A DNA stretch of 64,000 bases from Spirometra erinaceieuropaei. Taxonomy: Eukaryota > Platyhelminthes > Cestoda > Diphyllobothriidea > Diphyllobothriidae. This document shows, piece after piece, positions 10,440 to 21,439 of this stretch (positions within the stretch are counted from its first letter, which is position 1; every line of letters begins with the position of its first letter). The stretch spans positions 56,436 to 120,435 of the forward strand of contig CACRXP010000736.1 of assembly GCA_902702965.1 (NCBI GenBank), given 5' to 3'. The notes under the pieces are model-generated. The model was not told where the DNA came from. It saw only the letters and a program-made list of their open reading frames with translations, and searched no databases. The position numbers and the translations under genes were made by a program.

Positions 10440-11715
10440 TCTAACCGTTTGTCATACGAACGAAACTTCACAAAATACCTACTGAAGTTCTTCAGTTGGT
10501 CCTCCTCTAAGTGAAAAAAAAGTTACACGATATGACAGTATTGAAGTTTTTAGCAGTGTGTTTCAGAGTCACTTTACGTGTAGTTGGACGAAGGTTTACC
10601 AGTTAACCACAGTAATTCCATTCGAAAAATCGTTTCCAGTGGTAGACGGTCAAACATAGGGGGGAATAAGACAACTGCCACTTACGGCTTGCCCAAACTC
10701 CAGTGAGTTATGCGTATCCCTACCAATACGTAACAAGGGTCGCAAACACGCGGGACGCCTCACAGAAAAAGTTTAGTCGACGAGTCAGTTACGCCATCCA
10801 GCACGGGTCGTAGATGATTTATACAGTCAAATCCCACGAAAACTGCTCCCAAATCTCCGTTATATTTTCTTGTTTGTTATTGCAAGCTCGTATACGGTCG
10901 TCGCTTCTTGATATTGCGCATAATACTGGGAACCTGGTCATTCTGAAAAGTTGAACAGGTCTTTTTACGACTATTCCTTTGATTTCTACGCGTTTTATAC
11001 TGTCCTACAATACCCACATCCTTAGTTATTCTGTCCAGTAAAAATACACAAAACGTATGACACTCACGTAGGTAAGTGTGCCTTCTATAAATTTACTGTT
11101 TGAAAAATGCGTATTCCAGTTTTCAAATTAAAGGAAAAAAGTTCAAAATATTGGCCGATTTAAGCAAAGGCAGTGCTGTCAGTCGGAAAATTGTCCTCGG
11201 GCATCAAGCGCTACCAGGTGCATTAAGTCGTCCCAAAGTGTTTCCTGTTTATTCCCAATACAGAACTACCAGGTAGTCGGGATTAGCTTAAAGTACATGC
11301 AATGGATGCAGACAGTATTTCAGATCTTTTAATTGACTGTTTGGGCCATACGTGATGAGAACAATATACCTTTCAAATTCTCTTGACTGATGAAACGACT
11401 TCTATTCGGCTGCATAGCACAGACCAATTAATTAAGTTTGCCGACCTTTTCTTCCCCGTCTATTCATGTCATTCTGCTATTGAAAACAGACAGGTATTGC
11501 AAACTTGGAAATAAGTTCCGTCCAAGTATATCACTGTAGTAAAAATCAGTCCCTTTTAATGAAAGTGCGTCCCAAAAATCAAATAAATTTGGAGCAAAAT
11601 CAGCCGTTGCCACACTAGTAACACTGTAAATAACCCCACATAACTCTTTAAGTTTAACCAACTGTCACGAAATTCTGGACTACAAGAGCCCTGCTCCAGT
11701 CTTAAGGACTGACGA
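10440..11715. other. No gene recognised
   Basis: AT-rich, about 1.3 kb, stops in all frames at short intervals. Nothing supported. Confidence 0.45.
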
Positions 11716-11716
11716 A

Positions 11717-11832
11717 ATCAGAAGAAGCGATCGCCGGAACAAGGGCTTTATTCGCCTGACGTTTCGGATTCTCACTTGAACCCATCACCAGAGACAGAAG
11801 CCTCTGTTCCAGCGATCGCTTCCCCTTCTGAT
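11717..11832. repeat. Inverted-repeat unit enclosing a hammerhead-like motif
   Basis: The outer segments are inverted copies: AAGCGATCGCCGGAACAAGG on the left (from about 11,725) and CTCTGTTCCAGCGATCGCTT on the right (about 11,803-11,822). ATCAGAA and TTCTGAT extend the pairing outward. Between them lies the 42-nt hammerhead-like motif. In the 20.7-kb and 63.4-kb copies the same GCGATCACTGGAACA block occurs on only one side, so the second arm is special to this copy. Confidence 0.6.
11754..11795 (-). ncRNA. Hammerhead-ribozyme-like 42-nt motif, copy C
   Basis: On the minus strand: stem I GTCT/AGGC (one G-U), core CTGGTGA (A6 changed to G relative to CTGATGA), one extra T, stem II GGGTTC/GAATCC (all paired with one G-U), a 6-nt loop, GAAA, then CGTC. 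The core substitution at an essential position predicts loss of self-cleavage even though the fold is kept. Confidence 0.55.
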
Positions 11833-12008
11833 CAACTAGTTCCCGGAACTCGCATCTTCGCTTGTATCGGCAATTCGTTTGGGCGCGACGCGCTTCGATC
11901 GGCCTGACGATGGGAAACTTTGGCCATTCAACTGACGAAATTTCACGCCACCGACCTACAGTCAACCAGTCGATTGTGGCGACTCTGACTTCTGGTGTCG
12001 GTCAGAGC

Positions 12009-12450
12009 GTTGTGACCGACAGCGTGTCCAGCGTGTGCTCCACAGCAGACCGAGGGCGGGAACGTTGACTTGCGCATGAATTCGTTTATGGTGATGGCAT
12101 ACTTGCGCAGCATCTATCACACCCTCTCCTTCCCCATCTGGGACCGGTGTCAAGACAGAATCAAGAAGAGGCGGGAGAAGCGCAGGTGACCGGCGCGGCA
12201 AGAGCCCGCACCTAGACGCACCACAAAACCTACTGGCTAACAACGGAAACTGACCAGAATTTTACACTAGAAAAGAGGCAGGACTGCTCGGACCCCAAAT
12301 GGCGCGGCGTGGACCTGCACCCGGGCGTGCCGCCACAATCCAACGTTGGCATTGTTATGGGTGTGCATTTCGACAACGCCTGTCGGATCCGATCGAGCCC
12401 CCCCCCGTGTTGGTCCAACTCATCTACTGCGCGACCCGTTTTAGGGTCAG
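12009..12450 (+). repeat. R430 dispersed repeat, full-length copy
   Basis: Shares with the 43.8-kb and 49.1-kb copies the order GTGTGCTCCACAGCAG, GACTTGCGCA, CATCTATCACACCCTCTCC, CCGGTGTCAAGACAGA, a GTTGGCATTGTTATG block and CGTGTTGGTCCAACTCATCTA. Diverged and without an ORF. A C-run lies near 12,400. Confidence 0.6.
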
Positions 12451-13500
12451 ACAATTAGTATCAAAACATCTTAAATAGCAGTCTGTGGGCGGCCGTCAAT
12501 CGCAGGGGAAGCTCACAGTCCGCGTAGGTTGCCGTCCAGGTGCCCTTGGGGAGAGTCGATAAGCCGTAAAGTGTGCTAGTCCAATACCTCATCCTGCCAC
12601 GCCTCGAACAAGGCGAGATTATGAATTTATAACTTATTCGTTATGGCATACCGGTTGCGGCTTGCAAACAGAAGGTTGCAAGTTTTTTAACTTAACATCA
12701 GTGGACACCAGACCGCCTGACGGAACGAAACGTTTACCCTGATGATATCAAATGTTACCTTCCTCTACTCATGTCGTGGGCGGCGGATGGTGTAGTCTCC
12801 GCCGGCCATGCGCGCGTTCATCATTTTGGAAACAGACGCAACCCGATGGTGGAAGGCGTGGCCACCCTCTCATTAGTCGGGGTCGCCGATAAAACCGACC
12901 GGACTGGAGGTTGGACGTGGCGCACCGCGTCACTCTCGCTGATGTAGGCATTGGCTCCCCTTCCTGACTACCATTCCGTCGGCTACATTTGCACTGCACA
13001 CTAAAGTGCAGCGTGACTGCAAACTGGGCCTTCACACATATAGGCAATTAATACAACCAAGTTTAGCAGCCACTGTGTGTGTGTGTGCCAATGCAGTAGT
13101 TCGATTCGTCATACGTGTTCAGCGTGTGAAGTCCAAATCAGCACACACGTTAATGCAATAAGCCTTATTTCCAAACTCTTTATAGACGAGTTTTTCAAGA
13201 ATCAGTAACCTCCCTGGGCACCAACCTTTGGTGTTTAATGGTAGTAAGGAAATATATAAGAAGAAGAAGACGAAGGAAGATTGAGGACATACCACACTAG
13301 GCCACAGTCGCTTGGGCTTCGTTTAAGGTTGGTTCATTTAAGTTATAGAACCGCAGGCAGATAGGAGTAGCCTACAACGAGCTTGCCTGATGGTGGCATG
13401 AAGCATGAAAGTTCCGCTTTGCTTTGAGACTCCGGTCGAAGGCCTTTATCAACCTTCAGTTGGAAACAAGCTCCAAGTAAGTCAGAGCTTTACTGGCAGC
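12451..13500. other. No gene recognised
   Basis: Contains a short purine tract AAGAAGAAGAAGACGAAGG near 13,260 and a GTGTGTGTGTG tract near 13,077. One 92-residue Arg-rich ORF on the minus strand (12,769-13,047) has no recognisable domain. Confidence 0.4.
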
Positions 13501-15750
13501 GTATGAAATAGTCATTTTTGGCTAAATCGAAGCCCCCAGTCATCCATGCCTCGACCTTATGGGGAAACCTTGAAAGCCATTGTGTTCAGCTATGGGCGCC
13601 AAAGCGAACTTTACATCAAACCTTACAGGAAGTATGCACAACGTCAAGGAACTCCATGTTAAAAAGGATATTTTTATTGATTGGCATCCTATTGCCTAAG
13701 CAAACCTCTGAAACGTGTCTGGGTTTTCAGCTATCACCCCGTATAGATTGGCCTTAACATTTTACAGTGTATCCACAGAAGTCGGACGTACTCACAGGAA
13801 ATATTTCGACGGCTTAATATGGAATTCCTCTGTGTGTACCCTGGTTGGGGCTAGCAGTATGGCTTTATCGTTTGATAGTCGATTTCATCCACCTTATAGT
13901 CCTTGGGAGGAGGGCCACCTCCAAACGATGCTCAGTAGGGGGCTCTTCGAAAAGCAAGTTGGGTTGCACGCGTATAGCTGATTCCGCAGGATACATCTCC
14001 GCATTATCTAGGATTCCTAACGAAGGCCTGTGTCTTGTCTTTGGTTATCGAAAAAATGGTCTGAATATAAACAGTACGAAATTCGTCTGTTGCCCTGTTC
14101 TCGTTGTGTATTCAGTGCGAGCGGCATTGAACCTGTAATCGGCCTCATACGCACATGTTCAACGTGTGACTTGAGTGCGTGTGTAAAAGTGTCCTGGCAA
14201 CCGTGGGAGGAGTGATTCAGCCTCCAGCTGAACAAACCAGAGGTCACAACTCTGACGCGCATAGCCACTGTGCGTTGGACCTTCCAAATCTGACAGGAGA
14301 TGGTGGCAAATAAAGAGAAGCTGTTAAGTAGATGACCGTGTTAAGATTGCTTTCTTGATCACCTAGCGGTCATTACAAGCCAAATAAATCAGTCACCGTT
14401 TGTCCACCAGGGTAAGATTCGCCTATACAGAACAGCATCAAGTGATATCGGATGACCAGCATGTCAGACAGCATCCTCTGGTCCATTCGAAAGGAAATTG
14501 AGTGAACAGTGTTCGACGTGTGCACCCATGAGCAGAAAGAAAATGTTTTATTTGTTTTTTTTCCCTAAAACTGCTGGATTGACTTTGCGTGGAGTCTTCG
14601 GATCACGGCTTCTTAGGTTCACTTCCGATTTTATGTCAAAAATCAAGTTAAGAATATAAACTCCCCTTGCCTATGTATATACGGTTGTACTTGCTAAATC
14701 CAGCAACTATTAATGCCCTTTATCGACCACGACTGTCTCGCATTACTTCCTAAAAATATGATAGTTAAAACCCTGTACAGATTGTTCGCGAACCCTCTTC
14801 TACTTATGATCCTGTGAAAAGGAGTCGGCCCACTGTAGGATATCCTAGTCTCCTACATCTGATTTTTAGTTGTACCCCCGGTTGTAAGGGCTAACTACAT
14901 AAATTAGTTTCAAAGGACCGGAACATTCGATGGTAGTCTGTGAAAAAGGAATTTTCCAGAGGAGAATGTGCAGTTAGATTTTAAATCTGGGATATTACTA
15001 GAAAACGCAGGGCTCCATTGATGGGCCGAGATTTTCGTGGCTATATCGCGTGGGGATTGTAGCAAGCCAGCAAAACAAGCGTCTTGGCCTTACGTTGGTA
15101 ATGTGCCGAGTCTACGCTGAAGTGATTTTCACTGTGCCTAATGGAGAAGTGTACTGGTTCAAATATTTCACTATGTACTTATATTCCTTTTATGTAAATG
15201 GTTGCTGGGGCTCAGTGAAGAGCCTATGAATTCAAGCTGGTAAGATTTGGCTTTGGTCAAGTTAAGTGAAGCTGCTAAAATTCTTTCTGAAATAAAATAT
15301 GCGTTTATATTGTTTTTCATGAAACAAGACTTATGTATGTGCCGTTTTGCAAATTGACACCCGAGTTTTATGGAAATATTTTACTTTCTTCCGTCTTGTG
15401 TATAAGGCTAAGTGCGTTGTCACCGTTATGGTATATCTGAAAACCGTGCCATACCCCCACACCTAGCTGAAGACTTTCATACACTTCCTATTCACCGAGG
15501 TTGGTAAACCGCGAGACCAGAACAATCCTTTGTGGCACCGAAAATATAGTAGAGCAAGGGGATTAGTATTCTGAGATTCCGAAACTGTGCACATGTGTTT
15601 GTGTTACATATAAAGTACGCTGCGGTTACGACACATAAAATGCGTGAATACAAGGAAGGAAACGGCCTATTGTTTTTGCTGCCGCTTTCGTCTTAAGTCT
15701 TGTCATTTATAAAACTGATACCCCACCTTGAAAACCATTCTTTACTATTT
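13500..15750. other. No gene supported
   Basis: One plus-strand stretch near 13,960-14,090 reads faintly like the end of a reverse-transcriptase palm domain (GLNINSTKF), but no ordered neighbouring blocks support it. The remainder is AT-rich without features. Confidence 0.35.
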
Positions 15751-15753
15751 CAG

Positions 15754-15923
15754 GCATAGAGAGTTGCTCTTTGTAAATTTGGACGAATTTAACAAAAAAA
15801 CTGACGAAGATGGAAATATAGAGATGGTCTGGGCAACACTGTCGACACAATGGAAAGACAAAAACGGGCAAGTTTGTAACGTACAGAGCAACAGGCGGAA
15901 AGAACTGACCCACCGCTCAGAAG
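15754..15923 (+). CDS. Candidate internal exon, unassigned protein
   Basis: A 170-nt open block lies between a good 3' splice site (CTTTACTATTTCAG, ending 15,753) and a 5' splice site (CAGAAG|GTATTT at 15,923/15,924). It encodes about 56 residues of mixed, charged composition, with runs such as RELLFVNLDEFNKK, DEDGNIEMVW and WKDKNGQVCNV. Intron phases would be 2 upstream and 1 downstream. No domain is recognised and no flanking exon could be identified. The case rests only on splice signals and protein-like composition. RNA-seq junctions would decide. Confidence 0.3.
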
Positions 15924-15959
15924 GTATTTCAATAAATAACTGCTGCTATGTAGCGTAAC

Positions 15960-16700
15960 CAGTTACAGGGACAGTCTCTCAGAAAATGTCTCAAGTTAGA
16001 GTTATGCAGTGCATTTGCGGATACGTTTTCAAGTCTAATGACAGAGAATGTCTTCAAATCATGGAAACTTAAAAATCGTACACAGTCAGAAAAGGTTTAC
16101 CCAGATTTTGAAATTACAGACTGTTCCCGCTTTCTGAAGTGGTAGTGATGCAACTTACGATGACTTGCAAACAACAGAAATGCCGTGAAAGTGAGGAGAA
16201 TGACAGATAAACCAACTTGCAAAAATGGGAGGCTATAGCAGTAGCTCAGAGATGGGGTAGCCATCATAAAGTCTAGGAGTTGGTGGCTCCAGCTGTTAGA
16301 ACAGTTCACTTACCGTAGTGTACTTCAACAGCTCCTTAGACCATCATAACTGGTGACTCTGTCAAGTTTTTGACCTAAAGTGTAACTAGTTTGCTAATAT
16401 GCCATAACATTAAGGAGGTAGGTTGTCTGTTGCATTTAATCATCTCCTCCAAGTTCCGAAACCTGTATTGATAATGAGTCTTGCCAAGATATTCCCGTCT
16501 GGAAATCTGGGGCACCGACGACCTGCAATGACATGACATTTTATTTCCCAGAATTCAGACTAAGATGTTAACCCTCTATAGTCCGTGCCGAATTCATTTC
16601 CCGCATGTCAAAGGGTATAAGGCCGTTCACTGACGAAAAATTGTCCCTATAAACGTCCGCTGGTTTTTTTAAATATTGGGTTATATTTACTAATATTTTA
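15960..16700. other. No gene recognised
   Basis: No supported ORF, RNA or repeat. Confidence 0.4.
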
Positions 16701-16705
16701 CTGTA

Positions 16706-17020
16706 GATGGCGCTCATCGATCATGTTACGGGACCCACTCGTCCCGTTGTGCCCGGACAGCGGTCACAGAGTGGCACGCAATATAGGCAAAATAACATTA
16801 CCGAAAAATACAAGGAAGACTGAAATGGCTGTTTCTGGCTTATTAGCCGTCATCAGCCAGTTATACTCAATCCTGAGGTGTGGAACGCCTGGGGCTCGAT
16901 CCTGCGAACTGTAGGTTAGAAGTCCAACGCCTCTATCCACTGAGCCACGGGCTCGCTGTCTTGTCGGTTGCGACCGGGAATATACGATGGTAGGGGACAC
17001 TCGCCGATCATGTTTCGCGT
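16706..17020 (-). repeat. T304 repeat, one unit plus repeated end block
   Basis: A minus-strand unit. The end block GGCGCTCATCGATCATGTTA opens it at 16,709 and a similar block (GGACACTCGCCGATCATGTTT) closes it near 16,994-17,014, about 285 bp apart, so the unit is flanked by copies of the same block as in a tandem array. The complement of the tRNA head (CCACTGAGCCACGGGCTCG) is at about 16,938-16,956. Confidence 0.7.
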
Positions 17021-17384
17021 TCCGCTTTTTCTTAAATTTGCATCGACTCATCAACCTGGTCTGACAGTCGTTTTGAGCTTTTTGGCGTCAAAAACGGTCC
17101 GTCTTCATATACTACGTTGCTTTTTCTAACAATCCTTTGAAAAGTTCTTCCCAAACATTAGGTCCCTCACCACAGCTAAAGGCGATAAAATTGTCCTAAG
17201 AATTTCGACGTTTAAATAACCGATAGGAGACTGGGAGGATTATTGTAGTTGTACGAAACTATTGACGTCTACTTAAGGATGTATGAGGCATTGAGAAGGA
17301 GCATTGGCAACGATAGGGTGTAGGACCCACAAGTAGATGGCAACTACAAAATATACCCTAATTTCAGTGTGCCTGTAAACATCC

Positions 17385-18196
17385 CATATTATTCACCGTT
17401 CCCATCGTTCGACATTGGAAGAAGACGTGATTTTCTACCGAATAAGTAAAAGAATGAATATTTGTATGCATGTTTTCCATGAAATATAATTGAGTTTTCA
17501 AGGGCATCGAAAATCAATGAGAAAATGACATACTATTTAAGTAGTAATTTTTTGCAGAGTATAGATCTTGCATGCAGCCGAAAATAAGTTCCTTCGAAAG
17601 CCGACACCCCAAGGTAACTGGATCATTAAAGATTTGTGATGCATCATGATTAGTTTTACAACACAACTTAATTCATCTTTTCGAAACGAGAACGCATTTC
17701 GAAATTTTGGTAGGCATTTCATGAGTTAGCACATCTACTGTATGTAGCACGCATTTTCTTCATTGCTTTTCGATGCCCTTAAATATTCAATTACATTTAA
17801 TGGAAAAAGTACATAGAAATATTCATTCTTTTGTTCATTCGGTAAAAATGACGTCTTCTTTCTATTTTATACTCCAAGGAGGGGTGTAATTCAGTTTTCA
17901 AAAACTTTTCCTATTCCTGAGTAATTGTGAACCCGACCTGCCGTTACAATTGCATTCAGGGTTTCCAAATTACAAAACGTATACTTCCCGCGTACGGAAA
18001 TCCTTACATTTCCATGCATGCATCCGGAAGGACTTCCATTCGAAAGCCGACATGCTGAGATAACTGAATTATTATAGAACTATGCTGCATGATGATTAGT
18101 TTTACAACCCTACTTAATTAGTCTTTTCGAAACGAGAACGCATGTCGGAATTTCTGTTGAAATTTCATGAGTTAGCCCACGTGCTGTATATAGGCA
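17385..18196. repeat. Palindromic-family element, rearranged copy
   Basis: Related to 44,273-45,535. One unit (about 17,400-17,740) ends in the family terminus CATTTCATGAGTTAGC..CTACTGTATG. It is followed by a segment in opposite orientation (17,745-18,010) and a second terminus (TTCATGAGTTAGCCCACGTGCTGTATA near 18,165-18,191). Shared internal blocks include TTTTCCATGAAATATAATT, CAGAGTATAGAT and GAATTATTATAGAAC. No ORF. Confidence 0.65.
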
Positions 18197-18540
18197 CAAT
18201 GGCCATTCCGGTCTCTGTTGTCTCCGTCAGTAATGCTACTCTGAATATATTATTAGCTGCTGTGCGGCTGCCGGCAGAGCTCGAGATTGGGCGCCAAGGC
18301 ACAAAGTGGTCCGGGTGTGTCCCGAAGCGTGATCAGTGAACACCTCTCTACCATTGTATATACCAGATCACAATCGAAAGGACAACGAGCCCCTGATTCA
18401 TTGATTAGGCGTTAGACTTCTAACCAGCAAGTTGCGGCATCCAGTCCCAGGGGCAGCAAAAACCTGGAAATGACTATGACCGGATGATGAGGGCTTATAA
18501 GTCAAAAATTGCCATCCCACTCTCCTAATGTTATTCTACG
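18197..18540 (+). repeat. T304 repeat, plus-strand copy
   Basis: Runs from GGCCATTCCGGTCTC through GCTGTGCGGCTGCCGG and CTCTACCATTGTATATACC to a degraded tRNA head (CCCTGATTCATTGATTAGGCGTTAGACTTCTAA, 18,392-18,424), then the start of a further partial unit. It directly abuts the palindromic-family terminus. Confidence 0.6.
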
Positions 18541-19055
18541 CCGTCCTTCTTCCCTCAATCAAAAGAAGAGCCATGAGTGCACCAATGTTTGCGGAACTAG
18601 TAATAAATATACTGTGGCATAATGCGATTTAGGGACAGCCAAGATGTGCTGCCGGAAAAAGCGATATGGGGTCTCTGAAACTGCTCTGACCACTGTCTTC
18701 TGGTCTCGAGGATGGAAGTGTGGATTCAACCAGACGCTCTGTTGGAGCACGCGAGACCCAGACAATAGTCGTGTATTTACAGTCACTGTGTACTATCTGA
18801 AGACGTTTATAAGCATTTGCCTGTTCACGCTCACAGGACCCAAACGGAAACGTTCCCGAGAATATGGCATGCCCTGCCACACATTAAGGACGTTGCAGAG
18901 ACGACCGAGCTCGTTGTTTTGAAACTATGTGTTAGAATTACACACAGGTTCAAAGCTACCATGTGCGGCATGCACGAGAACTAAGGACCATATGAACTCC
19001 AGGTAGCAGCCTGGTGTTGTGCATCGTTTCCCGTGCCTAAACTTTCCTCTCAATT
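18541..19055. other. No gene recognised
   Basis: The sequence upstream of the plus-strand PLE endonuclease shows no readable reverse transcriptase. Opposing ORFs near 18,560-18,920 have no recognisable domain. Confidence 0.4.
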
Positions 19056-19059
19056 TCAC

Positions 19060-19328
19060 AGGTCAGATTGGACGTATGATCGGACCACGCATGCACGAGC
19101 GTATGCTATCCGCGCGACTGCGTGACGAATTATCGCAAGTGGTTGGCCGCTCCTTTGAGACGGGTCACAGCCACCAAGATAATCACCTACGCCGGAAGCA
19201 GGACAAGCCGAGAATTTACTGAAGTCTGGACCTCGGATCGGGACTCAGTCAATCGATGTACCGATCTCGCGGTGGAATGCAGAGTCCTACGCAGTCATCT
19301 TCAATCCATCGTCACCGACCTCATATAA
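19060..19328 (+). pseudogene. Penelope-like element GIY-YIG endonuclease, C-terminal part
   Basis: The plus strand encodes, with one frameshift, the PLE endonuclease tail: GQIGRMIGPRMHERML, RLRDELSQVV, FETGHS, then KIITYAGSRTSREF, TEVWTSDRDSVNRCTDL and SHLQSIVTDLI, ending with TAA at 19,326-19,328. The GIY half and Cys knuckle are missing because homology begins at the G of the YIG motif, right after TTTCCTCTCAATTTCACAG (19,042-19,060), which looks like a 3' splice site. Intron-containing PLEs are known, so the break may be an intron boundary or a truncation. A hammerhead-like relic follows at 19,352-19,398. Confidence 0.7.
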
Positions 19329-19351
19329 CTGTCGATGGTTCTGCTCCTGTT

Positions 19352-19398
19352 GTCATTCCTGGTCATGGATTCTTGCAGGCGTTTGAAAGCCCAGCAAG
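19352..19398 (+). ncRNA. Degenerate hammerhead-like motif 3' of PLE endonuclease
   Basis: CTGGTCATGGATTC is followed 10 nt later by TTTGAAAGCCCAGC, in register with the looser motif near 495 and 50,650 (core CTGATGATGGACTC, later GAAAGCTC-like). Core positions are mutated and stem II is poor. It lies 23 nt after the endonuclease stop on the same strand. Confidence 0.3.
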
Positions 19399-19399
19399 A

Positions 19400-20690
19400 T
19401 AAACATGTATTTCCGGGGCTCAATCAATCTCCGTCTTCCCTGCCCATACATGCGCCTAAAGCGCAGTTACTCGTCCCCATTCGTGAATTCAACTATTTGC
19501 TAATAAAGAATTGGAAGTGTTCACATCTCTTCGTAACGATTTCCCTCTTCTGTATTTTTTTTAGATTTTGCCTTCAAAAGAAGATGACATTTTGATTTGA
19601 ATGAATTGCGGCAGTTTCTGGGATAGTTTTTTTACTTTACGCCTGGTTGATTAATCATCATGTTTTCCGCCTCGCTTATGAAGCAGGATTTTCTACTGAT
19701 GGATTCAGAACGCATTAATCAACAACTGTCTCTCCCTCAAACCGTGAGTAAAAGTGAGAAATATTTCCCAAACTGAATATGGAGCATGCGAGGTCGCTGT
19801 CATGTTGCGTAAAATGGAAAATTACTTAAATTTGCAACATTAACAGACCGTATTTCTCCAGTGACCAAAGTTTGGGCAAAATTATTTCCGACTAATTTGT
19901 TATGGTATGTATGCAAATTTTGATCTTTCTAAGGAAAGCAATCGCTTGTATGTTGTTGCATAAACGTAGCCTTTTTAGTACGCACACCATGTCTAACCCG
20001 ATTTCACGGTTAGCCATTTACAACATTTCGAAGGCTGTGAGCAGCGATGCCCACCAACGTTCCATTAGATGGACCCAGTAATGACTGGCGTATTAACGTG
20101 TATATTGTGAAACAGACTTACGGTGACCGTACCTAACCCTCCTCCCCATCGTCGACCATGTTCCGATGACAAGTGAAGGCTACCGGAGACGGTCGTAGGC
20201 GTAGTAGCTGGCAAATATAAACAGCCCGTCTGCACGGACTACGTGCGATCCTATCTTTGGTCAATATATGCCGCAAACACCCGTCTAAGTCGTATGACAC
20301 TCATGTACGCCAGCAGTTGACAGCTCGCGCATACTGGGGTAGAATAACAGACTCGCGACAGAGGTTCGTAATCTATACAAACAACAATTAATCGCTCCGC
20401 AGATACCCCAGCTTTGCCGTTTAAAAGCTGGTAATTCGATTCCTTCCGCTCTACTGCTCTGTCATCTAGCTTGACCCCGAGCTCATTCCCCTTACCAGTT
20501 AATGGCAGGAAATACGCCAGAAAAGGCTACCTCAGTTTCCCTCTACTTGGTCGGTAGTCCTGTACAGTTAGTGGTTCGCATGCAGAACAAGCATGCCCCG
20601 TAACCCGATTGGCAAAAGCCTCTCTCATGATAATTCCACTTGCACCTCTAACATTAAGATAGGTTTTGCATTTCCTAACAAATACAGTGA
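19400..20690. other. No gene recognised
   Basis: AT-rich spacer of about 1.3 kb. No supported ORF, RNA or repeat. Confidence 0.4.
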
Positions 20691-20736
20691 GTGTTCAGAA
20701 GACGAAGATGCGATCACTGGAACAAGAAATTTATTG

Positions 20737-20778
20737 GCCTGACGTTTCGGATTCTCACCCGAATCCATCATCAGAGAC
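20737..20778 (-). ncRNA. Hammerhead-ribozyme-like 42-nt motif, copy A (intact core)
   Basis: Minus strand, in order: stem I GTCT, core CTGATGA, one extra T, stem II GGATTC, loop GGGTGA, stem II GAATCC, GAAA, CGTC, stem I AGGC. Every hammerhead core residue is present. Stem II is a perfect 6 bp. Stem I is 4 bp with one G-U. There is no stem III loop; the ACGT spanning GAAA-CGTC is self-complementary, so helix III could form between two RNAs, as in double-hammerhead satellites. Cleavage would be after GTC. An extra residue between A9 and helix II is known in some natural hammerheads. It lies about 135 nt 3' of the PLE endonuclease stop (20,914) on the same strand. The surrounding ~85 bp is nearly identical to copy B. 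Confidence 0.6.
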
Positions 20779-20913
20779 ATTCGTGGATAAAGGTGATGGT
20801 GGCACGAAAAGTGCAGTATTTGTAGCACGTGGCTGCCGTGGGACCATATGCGCGCTGTAATTAACAGCTCTCGCAATCACCGCTGTGGCCGTAATTGATG
20901 CGGTGGTGGCTTG

Positions 20914-21375
20914 TCAGCCTGAGTCCGAGTCGTTAATGGCCGTGACTTCGTCATCCGTGCTGGATGTTAGGGTGACGATTGCTCGGCAAATTGGCTTACT
21001 GTCACTAGGATAATTGCTTGCCCGCGCCCTCCCCCCGTGACTGATTCCCCTGCCCAGGGAAAAGCTCAGCACGGAATATGGTACGGGGAGGTCATTGTGC
21101 TTGTTGATGGATTGCGGGCCTGAGAACCATGACTCGAGCAGCTCGCGGCTCACGCGGTTGTCACCCCTTGCGAGGATTTCGGCCTCTTGACATTTGAAAA
21201 TATGGCCGGGTCCCGTCGAGTGTGCCGCCACCTGAGATTTAGCGTCTCCCCGCCTCACTGCTGCTGCGTGCTCGACAATTCGCGTACGGAGTAATGTCCC
21301 AGTTTCTCTGATACAGTTGCTTTGTCCGCAACTACACCAGATCCGGTAAACGGCTCCAGACAGTGAGTTTTGCTT
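20914..21375 (-). pseudogene. Penelope-like element GIY-YIG endonuclease
   Basis: The best preserved PLE endonuclease in the window. In one frame: LSGAVYRIWCSCGQSNC, then IRETGTLLRTRIVEH, AVRRGDAKSQVAAHS, GHIFKCQEAEILARGD, SRELLESWFSGPQSINKH and NDLPVPYSVL, with the stop at 20,914. GAVYRI is the GIY half; NCIRETG replaces the usual YVGETG, so the YIG tyrosine and glycine are lost. The conserved Arg and Glu (RTRIVEH) are kept. A CxC knuckle is present between the halves. No frameshift is seen within about 150 codons, but no reverse transcriptase could be read upstream, so the element is 5'-truncated and the altered YIG predicts inactivity. The hammerhead-like copy A lies on its 3' side. Confidence 0.75.
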
Positions 21376-21439
21376 GCCGCTGGCGGTATTTTGCCGGCCA
21401 GTGTCGGCTTTTGTACACTAAGCGTTTTCCTTCGGGCCA

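Noticed and set aside
13960..14110. Possible reverse-transcriptase palm fragment (GLNINSTKF preceded by an ADS-like box)
   Set aside because: Only one short block resembles an RT; upstream and downstream blocks in the right order could not be found.
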